Shown one piece after another: positions 57,123 through 64,000 of a stretch of DNA of 64,000 nt. Under the pieces are notes generated by a model that was given only the letters and a program-made list of their open reading frames with translations, was not told the DNA's origin and did no database searches. Source of the stretch: Candidatus Poribacteria bacterium (lineage in GTDB: Bacteria > Poribacteria > WGA-4E > JAJDTR01); contig JAPPIK010000042.1 of NCBI GenBank assembly GCA_028820655.1, forward strand, positions 1 through 64,000, read 5' to 3'. Position 1 is the stretch's first letter, and each line of letters begins with the position of its first letter. The position numbers were made by a program, and so were the translations under genes.

Positions 57123-58199
57123 TTGGCAAATCACACCACAGCTAGCAAAGAAATCAAGAGAAGTTCGTCAAAGACGGTCACATTGGTGGGTAAATCAAAA
57201 AAGCATCAAAATGAAAAATTGCGTGTCGCCGTAATCGGTTGCGGTGCCATCGGGTCGTTGCACGCGCGGGCGGTCACTCAATCCCGACATGCCCAGATGA
57301 TGGCAGCCTGCGACGTTGAACCGAAACGCGCAGAAGCCGTTGCTGAATCAACAGGCGCGAACGTGTACGGAAATTTTGAAGATCTATTGTTAGCCGAGCG
57401 GTTGGACGTCGTCACAGTCGCAACCCCGGAGCACCTACACTTGGCTCCCGTAGTCAAATCAATGGAAGCTGGTTGTCACGTATTCTGTGAAAAGCCGATG
57501 GCGTCCACGTTGAAAGATGCAAAACGAATGGCCGATGTGGCGGCACAACTTGGTCGACATCTCGCAATCGACTACAACCGTCGATTCGGATTTGGTTATT
57601 TGAAAGCAAAAGATCTCTGTACTAGCGGTGCAGTTGGCGAAATCCGATATGTAATGATTCGTGTAACCGAACCGCTTACCGGTTCGAAGGATAACCTTAA
57701 AGAGTATTCAATAATAAAAAACGTGTTAGTCCATCATATTGATTTGATGCGCTTTTTCTGCGGCGAGATCTGTTCGATACACGCCTCTTTTCGCCCGCGA
57801 ACATGTTCTAACCTTGGACATGACGTTGCTATTTCACTTCAATTTGAAGGGGACGCACTAGGAACGCTTATCGGAGGGTGGCAGAACGTGCCGCGTTGGA
57901 CGCGGACGTCCGAGTGGACCGAGATTGGCGGCACAAACGGAACAGTAGTGATTGAAGATGTGATGCAGACCGTCAAATACTGGTCGGTTGACCCCGATCA
58001 GGTTGAGTGTTTTCGTCCCAATTACTTCAGAGGCCAATCCGCCTTTTATGATTCTTTGACAGATCATATCCACTGCTTTCTGAGTCGATTGGCGAACGGA
58101 AAATCGCCCGCGGTTACAGGGCAGGATGGCTTGCGCGGTCTAGAGATTGTGGATGCAGCAGTACAATCCAATAGAACTGGGCAAGTCGTACATGTGTAA
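57123..58199 (+). CDS. Gfo/Idh/MocA-family oxidoreductase
   Basis: 358 residues from a TTG; a GTG at 57186 is also possible and would lose about 21 residues before the Rossmann fold. NAD(P)-binding is shown by LRVAVIGCGAIGSLHARAV (about 32-50), and the CEKPMAS motif (about 122-128) carries the conserved catalytic-region lysine. The C-terminal alpha/beta domain follows with VLVHHIDLMRFFCGE (catalytic-site His). These enzymes oxidise or reduce sugars, inositols and related compounds. No neighbour defines the substrate. Confidence 0.9.
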   Translation: MANHTTASKEIKRSSSKTVTLVGKSKKHQNEKLRVAVIGCGAIGSLHARAVTQSRHAQMMAACDVEPKRAEAVAESTGANVYGNFEDLLLAERLDVVTVATPEHLHLAPVVKSMEAGCHVFCEKPMASTLKDAKRMADVAAQLGRHLAIDYNRRFGFGYLKAKDLCTSGAVGEIRYVMIRVTEPLTGSKDNLKEYSIIKNVLVHHIDLMRFFCGEICSIHASFRPRTCSNLGHDVAISLQFEGDALGTLIGGWQNVPRWTRTSEWTEIGGTNGTVVIEDVMQTVKYWSVDPDQVECFRPNYFRGQSAFYDSLTDHIHCFLSRLANGKSPAVTGQDGLRGLEIVDAAVQSNRTGQVVHV

Positions 58200-58617
58200 C
58201 CTCGCACTGACAAGCTTGGACACTCAATTTGGTTCCGGTTTCTATATTATGTGAACAGCGCCAGGCGAAACGGTTCAATCATTTCTGTTGATGTCCCTCC
58301 ACAACAGGTAGATGTGATTCGCACTAGACGTACAAAGATTAAAAGGAAATCGGAGGCTCTTCCAATGTTCAATTTTGGAACTCACGCATTATCCGCGGAA
58401 GATTTTTTTGCCGTATGAGGTCTGTCAAACACGGCACTGATCTTTCAGAGTTTCACGAATTTTCCTGCCATAACAATCCCTGTCATACTGTTAACGATAA
58501 CAGCAGCCATCAATAATTCCTAGGAGACCTATCCGAAATAGAATCAAATCCGAAGGCTGCCTTTAGTTTCTATTCTTGGCGCTTCTTGGAAGGACATTAT
58601 CGCTTTTAGAGGTAGCA
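58200..58617. other. Intergenic region upstream of CocE-like gene
   Basis: 418 bp. A 17-codon frame at 58365-58418 (MFNFGTHALSAEDFFAV) has GGAGG upstream, but nothing more supports it as a gene. No strong promoter or hairpin recognised. Confidence 0.45.
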
Positions 58618-60357
58618 ATGACACAACCGGGAATTGAAGAATCGCATCCTGTACACAAAGTGAAGATGCAATGCGATGTCAGGGTACCTATGAGAGATGG
58701 AATAACCCTATCCACGGATCTATTCATGCCTGATGTAGATTATCCCGTCCCCGTCATTTTGGTCAGAACCCCTTACGGTAACAACAGTGAGAGCGAGGTT
58801 GCGCAGGCATTCTATTTCGCTTCTTGTGGTTACACGGTAGCTGTCCAAGATGTGCGCGGACGGCACGATTCTGGTGGCGAATGGTATCCCTTCAAGCATG
58901 AGGCAAATGATGGATTTGATACGCACGAGTGGCTTGGAGTTCAACCTTGGTGTGATGGAAATATAGGGATGGTAGGCGATTCCTATGTGGCTTTGGTGCA
59001 ACTTCAGGCTGCGCCGATGCGGAGCAAATATTTAAAAGCGATAATTCCACGCGTCGGCTATTCGCATGCGTATCACAACTGGGCATACACCGGCGGTGCG
59101 TTCCAGCTTGGATTCAACCTACGCTGGGCTGCCGTGAAGATGCACACTCGCACGAATCAAGTACAGTATCTGTGGTTTCCCGAAGGTAATCACCTTTCAG
59201 ACCTTCATTGGCATCTCCCATTGAGAACCATGGATGAAGCGGCTGGCCGCACTAACAGAATTTGGAAGGACTGGATTGACCATCCGAGTTTTGACAAGTA
59301 TTGGAAAGAAATGCAATCGGTCGAAGATCGCTACGAAGACATAGAGGTTCCCATATATGGAATGGGCGGATGGTTTGATGTGTTCTTACAAGGTACACTC
59401 AACAACTTTATGGGGGTTAAACGAGACGGACGTGAACCCGGAAAGAGTCGACAAAAGGTCATCATTGGGCCGTGGATACACAACCTCGGCGGTCACGGCA
59501 CTGAAACCAAAGTAGGCGATATGGATTTCGGGCATGCAGTCTTAATTAACTTGCGACAAGAGTGCCTGCGTTGGTTTGACTATTGGCTAAAAGGAATCGA
59601 TACCGGAATCACTGACGAACCGCCGGTCAAGGTGTTCGTTATGGGTGCCAATGAGTGGCGCACTGCTTCAAACTGGCCAATACCGGGCACAGAGTATGTT
59701 CCTTACTATCTCCACAGTGAAGGAAACGCCAATTCGCTATTTGGTGATGGTACTCTAAATCCACACAAACCAAAAGTTGAGAAGCCGGACAGCTTCGTCT
59801 ATAATCCTAGCAACCCTGTCATGACACTTGGTGGGAGCACCTGCTGTGCTGAAGATGTGACACCGATCCCGATGGGTCCGCGAAATCAACAGTCTGTGGA
59901 GTGGAGACCGGATGTGCTTGTATATGATTCACCGGTCCTCCAATCAGATGTTGAAGTGACTGGTCCCGTGTCAATGGTATTATTTGCGGCTTCCGATGCG
60001 AAGGATACCGACTTTACCGCGAAGCTTGTGGATGTCTTCCCTGACGGGCGCGCCATAAACGTGGCACAGGGAATCATTCGCGCGAGGTACCGCGATTCTT
60101 GGGAGGAACCGACATTACTCGTGCCCGGGAAGATCTACAAATATACCATTGATTTGTGGTCCACATGCAATCGATTCTTGAAGAATCATCGAATTCGTGT
60201 TGAAGTGTCGAGCAGCAACTTTCCTCAATTTGATCGCAACCCGAACACCGGACGGCCTTTTGGGTTGGACACGGACCTTCAAATAGCAAATCAGACAGTT
60301 TACCATGATGTGGAACATTCATCACACATACTACTACCGATTATTCCCATATCCTAA
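58618..60357 (+). CDS. CocE/NonD-family alpha/beta hydrolase
   Basis: 579 residues from the ATG at 58618, chosen over an upstream TTG because GAGGT precedes it. The X-Pro dipeptidyl-peptidase-like hydrolase domain has VRVPMRDGITLSTDLFMP, VQDVRGRHDSGGEWYPF and the nucleophile elbow GMVGDSYVAL (usual form G-x-S-Y-x-G). The acid and histidine are probably in GGWFDVFLQGTLNNF and GPWIHNLGGHG. The C-terminal jelly-roll domain (from about 380) fits CocE. The family includes cocaine esterase, acylases and peptidases; the natural substrate is unknown. No signal peptide is seen. Confidence 0.9.
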   Translation: MTQPGIEESHPVHKVKMQCDVRVPMRDGITLSTDLFMPDVDYPVPVILVRTPYGNNSESEVAQAFYFASCGYTVAVQDVRGRHDSGGEWYPFKHEANDGFDTHEWLGVQPWCDGNIGMVGDSYVALVQLQAAPMRSKYLKAIIPRVGYSHAYHNWAYTGGAFQLGFNLRWAAVKMHTRTNQVQYLWFPEGNHLSDLHWHLPLRTMDEAAGRTNRIWKDWIDHPSFDKYWKEMQSVEDRYEDIEVPIYGMGGWFDVFLQGTLNNFMGVKRDGREPGKSRQKVIIGPWIHNLGGHGTETKVGDMDFGHAVLINLRQECLRWFDYWLKGIDTGITDEPPVKVFVMGANEWRTASNWPIPGTEYVPYYLHSEGNANSLFGDGTLNPHKPKVEKPDSFVYNPSNPVMTLGGSTCCAEDVTPIPMGPRNQQSVEWRPDVLVYDSPVLQSDVEVTGPVSMVLFAASDAKDTDFTAKLVDVFPDGRAINVAQGIIRARYRDSWEEPTLLVPGKIYKYTIDLWSTCNRFLKNHRIRVEVSSSNFPQFDRNPNTGRPFGLDTDLQIANQTVYHDVEHSSHILLPIIPIS

Positions 60358-60717
60358 ATTGCAATCCATGATCATTATTTCAGCAATCGACCCTCGATTT
60401 CGGCGCTGCCTTGTAGCCGGAAAATGCCTGCAAGATGGGTGGTCCGAGTCATGATACGTGGTAGTGGTGGAATCAAGGCCGGCGACCGAGAAGGCATGCT
60501 GTTACGCCCACCATTTTTTCTTGACATTCGGAGAAAACGTATGGATATTGTGTAATAAGTGAAAGAGGCAAATTGCGGTTCTGTTCACTTGAAGTTTCGC
60601 GAGATAAATGAAGTTGAGCGGTGGTTGATTCCTACTATGTCAAGCGAGTGTGGCTATTGTAAATGCCCCGATTAAGTATCGGGCTATTACGAATTTTGGT
60701 TTTAGGAAGGCATTTTT
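60358..60717. other. Intergenic region with hairpin
   Basis: 360 bp without a gene. cccgat-taagt-atcggg (60667-60683) forms a 6-bp hairpin 34 bp before the next start codon and could act in its leader. TTGACA occurs at 60522-60527 without a well-placed -10. Confidence 0.4.
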
Positions 60718-61326
60718 ATGTCGATTAAAGAGAGCCGGTTGGTCAATAAAATGTGGAAGGCGCAACACCTGATTTTATACAAACTTGGGTTACGGGATTA
60801 TCGGAGAGCGCACAGACCCATCATCAAGAACTGCCTACTTGAGGTGTTCAAAACAACTCCGCACCCAACTGTCATCGAAACAGGTTGTATTCGGGATGCC
60901 AATGAAGGAACAGAAAGTACCTTGACAATTGCGTCCACGCTGAACGAACGTGGAGCATTCTATACATTTGAGATTTGCAAAGAACACATCCACATTTGCC
61001 GGACAGTGTGCCGTGACTATAACGAACACATTAACTATGTTGAAGGCGACAGCATTGAAAACCTAAGAAATATGATTGACACTAATGTCTTGGATTCGAT
61101 TCATCTCGCCTTATTTGATTCCGTGAATGACGGAGATCACATTTGGAAAGAGTTTAAGAATTGTGAGGCGGCATTTAGATCGAACTCAATCGTCATTATC
61201 GATGATGTCTTGTGGGGGGACAAGGGTAGGGTCATAAAGCCATATCTGGAGGCATCGCCGGAGTGGCGGACAAGAATCTATAATGTGGAATACGGTATGC
61301 TCGTTGCCCAAAAGATTGGGGGTTGA
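60718..61326 (+). CDS. Class I SAM-dependent methyltransferase-like protein
   Basis: 202 residues; GGAAGG lies 8 bp upstream of the ATG. Motif I region is VIETGCIRDANEGTESTLTI (about 55-74) rather than a classical glycine-rich loop, followed by FYTFEICKEHIHIC (SAM ribose acid), INYVEGDSIENL and LALFDSVNDGDHIWKEF and IVIIDDVLWG. This arrangement fits the Methyltransf_24-type group often linked with glycan or antibiotic loci. The substrate is unknown and no neighbour helps. Confidence 0.78.
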   Translation: MSIKESRLVNKMWKAQHLILYKLGLRDYRRAHRPIIKNCLLEVFKTTPHPTVIETGCIRDANEGTESTLTIASTLNERGAFYTFEICKEHIHICRTVCRDYNEHINYVEGDSIENLRNMIDTNVLDSIHLALFDSVNDGDHIWKEFKNCEAAFRSNSIVIIDDVLWGDKGRVIKPYLEASPEWRTRIYNVEYGMLVAQKIGG

Positions 61327-61436
61327 TACTACAAGGAAGAAGTGCGCATGTGTGCTTCTACCTTGATGTTCGACCAGATTTGTCTCTTGGAAAATCCGTG
61401 ACCAAGTCGTTAATGAATATCCAACACATTAGGTGC

Positions 61437-62075
61437 CTATGGGGCGAGTTCCTGCTCTGGGGTAAGATTCCTCTCTACAACATCGGTACCACTGGCCTCA
61501 ATTTCGACAATTCGTGCCCGATGTTCTTCGACAGTACGTCCTCCACCTATTCGTAGCTTTCTTGTTTTTTTCTTGTCACCGCGCAAAACGGCTAAGCGGA
61601 GTTTGTCGATTTCGACAGGAACTAAGTTGAATTCATACCGACCACGGTTTGGCTTGCTGGGTGTCGGAGAATAGATATATCCTTTTCTTACTACCACAAG
61701 GTTGGTCCATCGATCTTCGGTCCAACATTGAAGGAGTGCTTCTCGCAATCCGTACTGTACACGCTTTTTTTAATAGTACGCATGGACGACATCTCTGTCA
61801 ATTCTCATGCAGCTAGGGAACACAACTTCAATCCACGCTGATTCGTCTTTATTGATTTCCCATTCCCAACGCCAAAAGGGCCTTCCTCGATAATCATACC
61901 ATCAATAATAGTAGGATCCGTATCCCGGACGGTAATATGCCGCCAGTCAAAATTTGGATTCCCAACCTTCCCCATTGTCCCAGACGTTCGAGTCAGTTAT
62001 TCCATTATTGACTGTTTCAGGTGGGTGGTCTCGGTTTGACTTTGGACATTTAATCATCGCGCCACTGCTTGCAAG
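61437..62075 (-). pseudogene. Degenerate F5/8 type C (discoidin)-like domain gene
   Basis: One minus-strand frame keeps a protein-like sequence across three stops: TGA (61947-61949), TGA (61902-61904) and TAA (61770-61772). Before the stops it reads GRLVDYALASSGAMI and HPPETVNNGITDSNVWDNGE. After them come WYDYRGRPFWRWEWEI, DESAWIEVVFPS, YGLREALLQCWTEDRWTNLV and LRLAVLRGD, ending at 61437. The order (unpaired loops, W-rich strand, YGLR..LQ.W, then LRL..L) resembles a discoidin domain, which binds carbohydrates on secreted proteins. The preserved frame suggests recent decay. The 5' end is not defined. Confidence 0.6.
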
Positions 62076-62319
62076 AGCGTAATCAACCAGTCGACCGTTC
62101 GCATTGCGTCGGTCTTGCACGTGATTGCCAAGAATTCCTTCCGCACCGAAGTGCCGCCGCCGGCTCTAAACTGTGCGCATCCGGACATGCCCGCACACAA
62201 AAATAGGGGGAGGTATATGTTCGCGATTGTACATTGTAAGGACGCCTTGAGATTTACTATGCTTCAAGGGTTAGCAATATTCGAAAACCGAATTCATTAT
62301 CCGCCGCTGTAGAGCAGAG

Positions 62320-62688
62320 TCAATTTGACTTGGGTACAGCAAACACTTCAACATCTTGGATGAATCCCATAGGGTCAGTAATTCTAACGGCGTCCCCTCT
62401 CGCCCTAATGTCAATGGCGGTAACCCCTTCAATCTTCCCTTTGACGTGCTTGACAATTTTCCACGTGTTCTCTCCCACTCTGACATAAATGTGCGTATTC
62501 CGCATCGGAAATAGCGTGTGAATGAATAACTGACGGATAATCCGCTGTTCCGCCAACTTGACAGCATACGATGTCAATACACGAGAAGACGTCGGAGCAA
62601 GAAAGAACTCCGCTTCAACTCGTTCGAGTGCACCCGGACCTTCTAGTATTTTGGCACAACCACAAATCGCACAAAAACTGATAAACAA
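62320..62688 (-). CDS. Small putative lipoprotein of unknown function
   Basis: 122 residues from a TTG; upstream CTG or ATT codons could also serve, and no ATG is available before a stop at 62724-62726 or so. The hydrophobic start (FISFCAICGC, preceded in frame by LTLIL) ends in a lipobox-like ICGC, suggesting a lipid-anchored export protein. The mature part has a VYVRVGENTW-like beta pattern (HIYVRVGENTWKIVKHVKG). The family is not recognised. It is downstream of the VWA-domain gene on the same strand with a 267-bp gap. Confidence 0.5.
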   Translation of the reverse strand: MFISFCAICGCAKILEGPGALERVEAEFFLAPTSSRVLTSYAVKLAEQRIIRQLFIHTLFPMRNTHIYVRVGENTWKIVKHVKGKIEGVTAIDIRARGDAVRITDPMGFIQDVEVFAVPKSN

Positions 62689-62955
62689 AATCAGTGTGAG
62701 ACCGTCTTCGATTTCGAAGTTGCATGGCTATTTTTTCCAATTGCACGATTTGGATTGAACGAAGTAACGTTCAACTCCGCACTAACGACTCTGACCTAAT
62801 TTACCTAATCTTGTTCATTCGATTCGACCCAAAAGTGTGCACCGCCACCGACACAGATTGCCATCTTTTCACGGCACCAAGATGCCTCGGAATCATCGCA
62901 GCGCGAGCCTCATTTTGGTAGGATTGGATCTTCAACTTGGTTGACTCAACGCTAT

Positions 62956-63999
62956 TCAATTCATGCCACGTTTATCTTTCACGGCATACTTTTGTAGCTG
63001 TTTATTGTCCAAGAGTGTAAATCTACCGTTGTTCTGTTCCGCAAGTTGAACAAGAAGCTCGGCCCCAATGGATTGCCCCAAAACAATTTCAAGTCCCACG
63101 ACATAAATGCTCGTGTTGTTTACGTTTTTCGCCTTCACTGCCTCAAGGATTTTATCGTTGTCAGTTTCAATGTTCATCTTGCCTTTTCTGTACACATTGA
63201 GTTGGCCGAGCTCCTTATGTATATAGAAAGTCCGTTCACCACTCATTACTTTCCACTGGAGATCTTTCGTCTCCATAATGAGTACGGCGTTCGGAGAAAT
63301 GGAAATTCCATTATTTTGGAACACTCCATTCAGTATTGCTATGCGGTTCTTGTTCAAATGGGTCTGGTATTTTAAATCTAGACTAAATAATCGCCTTTGC
63401 CTGTTCGCACCTGCAGTCGGAAGACCATCGGTCACCAAGACAATAACAGACGGATTCTTCTCAAGAGCTTTCTCGATCGCACCTAGCAGGTTCGTCTCTC
63501 GATTCCCCAGAATTCGATCGGAGTTGAACCCCTCAAGATATCTCGATGCTTCTGTGATGTTCTCCGCGGTCGCGGGCACGAGTTCTTGCTTTCGAGACTT
63601 GGCTTTGGCGGAGAACGTGATGATGTCGAAGTAACTTTCCTCAGTGAGGGTACGTAACGATTCCTTGATGGATTGAATCGCCAACTCGAGCTTTCGCAAC
63701 CCCGGTATATTCATACTTGCAGAGACGTCAAGACAATAGATGACCCGTTGGGGATTACCCGATACCTTCTCCTTTATAAAATCCACGATGCCCAATGGGT
63801 CCATCATTCCAGGGTTGCCGCCTCCGCCTAATAGACCGTCTTCCGAATCGCCATACGAATCGGTGAGGAAACGACCCATTCCGCGTCCTCTTACGCGTAC
63901 GCGACCCGTAACTACACCCCGACCGTCTGAACGCCCAGGTTGCGACACCAAGCGATTAAGATTCGAAGCTTCTGCGGTCCGAAGATCTGCATCCGTCAT
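62956..63999 (-). CDS. VWA (von Willebrand factor A) domain protein, 5' end at or beyond the window edge
   Basis: 347 residues visible. The last codon before the window edge is an ATG, but the true start may lie outside. A Gly/Arg-rich lead (about 25-65: RGVVTGRVRVRGRGMGRF, LLGGGGNPG) precedes a VWA domain with a full MIDAS metal site: DVSAS (about 91-95), the Thr in GNRETNLLGAI, and VTDGLPTAG. About 120 further residues contain a beta-rich insertion before IYVVGLEIVLGQS and a final NNGRFTLLDNKQLQKY. Such proteins bind protein partners through Mg2+, often at the envelope; the role is unknown. Confidence 0.85.
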   Translation of the reverse strand: MTDADLRTAEASNLNRLVSQPGRSDGRGVVTGRVRVRGRGMGRFLTDSYGDSEDGLLGGGGNPGMMDPLGIVDFIKEKVSGNPQRVIYCLDVSASMNIPGLRKLELAIQSIKESLRTLTEESYFDIITFSAKAKSRKQELVPATAENITEASRYLEGFNSDRILGNRETNLLGAIEKALEKNPSVIVLVTDGLPTAGANRQRRLFSLDLKYQTHLNKNRIAILNGVFQNNGISISPNAVLIMETKDLQWKVMSGERTFYIHKELGQLNVYRKGKMNIETDNDKILEAVKAKNVNNTSIYVVGLEIVLGQSIGAELLVQLAEQNNGRFTLLDNKQLQKYAVKDKRGMN

Positions 64000-64000
64000 C

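Noticed and set aside
58365-58418. 17-codon frame starting MFNFGT with a good ribosome binding site, recalling a TatA start
   Set aside because: Only six residues resemble TatA and the frame then stops; too little to call a gene or remnant.
61770-61949. Reading the two TGA codons in the discoidin-like gene as selenocysteine or tryptophan
   Set aside because: A TAA is also in frame, no SECIS-like hairpin was seen after either TGA, and TGA is a normal stop for other genes in the window.
1-64000. tRNA and rRNA genes
   Set aside because: I scanned the intergenic regions for T-loop-like and acceptor-stem patterns and long conserved rRNA segments and found none I could support; a covariance search could still reveal one.

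Overview
The window is bacterial, at roughly 45-50% G+C by eye, and densely coded on both strands. It looks like one contiguous piece of chromosome: rpoB/rpoC, secA, fumC and a succinate dehydrogenase operon sit among tetratricopeptide-repeat (TPR) proteins, a CocE-type hydrolase, a Gfo/Idh/MocA oxidoreductase, a UGSC selenoprotein and DUF2851/DUF4416 proteins. This mixture, together with rpoBC that are not preceded by ribosomal protein genes, resembles candidate phylum Poribacteria or a nearby uncultivated lineage. That is inference from gene style; no 16S gene is present.

Layout. 1-620: debris, made of an IS3-family transposase fragment broken by a 34-bp repeat unit and an AT-rich orphan fragment. 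0.7-9.1 kb: a mostly minus-strand run of metabolic genes (aldo/keto reductase, class III aminotransferase, NUDIX, TIGR01777 epimerase, inositol-monophosphatase-like enzyme). It includes a selenoprotein gene that conventional ORF calling splits at its in-frame UGA. 9.2-17.1 kb: a TPR lipoprotein with an internal helix-hairpin-helix, sdhC-like/sdhA/sdhB, a SirB1-like protein and an unknown protein. 17.3-19.6 kb: fumC and a HAD phosphatase, meeting rpoC at a shared terminator. 19.6-28.5 kb: rpoC and rpoB, each with unusual insertions. 29-34 kb: an RNase H-UvrD-nuclease fusion behind a dyad-rich promoter, then DUF4416 and a P1-family peptidase. 34.0-37.4 kb: a gene-free island built from four families of short, partly palindromic repeats. 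37.4-46.9 kb: a membrane protein, secA, a Trm112-like protein, an exopolysaccharide group (glycosyltransferase, CapD-like epimerase, sugar-phosphate transferase) and SppA. 47-50.6 kb: Clp1-like polynucleotide kinase, methyltransferase and ABC exporter. 50.8-55.2 kb: a pentapeptide-repeat protein and the most striking locus. 55.3-64 kb: DUF2851, Gfo/Idh/MocA, CocE hydrolase, a methyltransferase, a degenerate discoidin-like pseudogene, a small putative lipoprotein and a VWA-domain protein cut by the window edge.

The highlight is 51.6-55.2 kb. A NADAR-family protein of the kind that serves as antitoxin to DarT1 DNA ADP-ribosyltransferases lies immediately upstream of one long reading frame. That frame encodes two tandem DarT1-like domains, both with the expected catalytic residues, fused to a complete primary-type sigma-70 factor. 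A guanine-directed DNA ADP-ribosyltransferase carried on a sigma factor could modify single-stranded DNA exposed in open promoter complexes, with NADAR removing the mark. I know of no described system with this architecture.

Other points of note are the UGA-decoding UGSC gene with a hairpin just after the UGA, composite repeats whose hairpins covary and one of which has landed in a transposase gene, a catalytically degenerate RNase H domain on a helicase, and a four-cysteine insertion at the N-terminus of RpoC.
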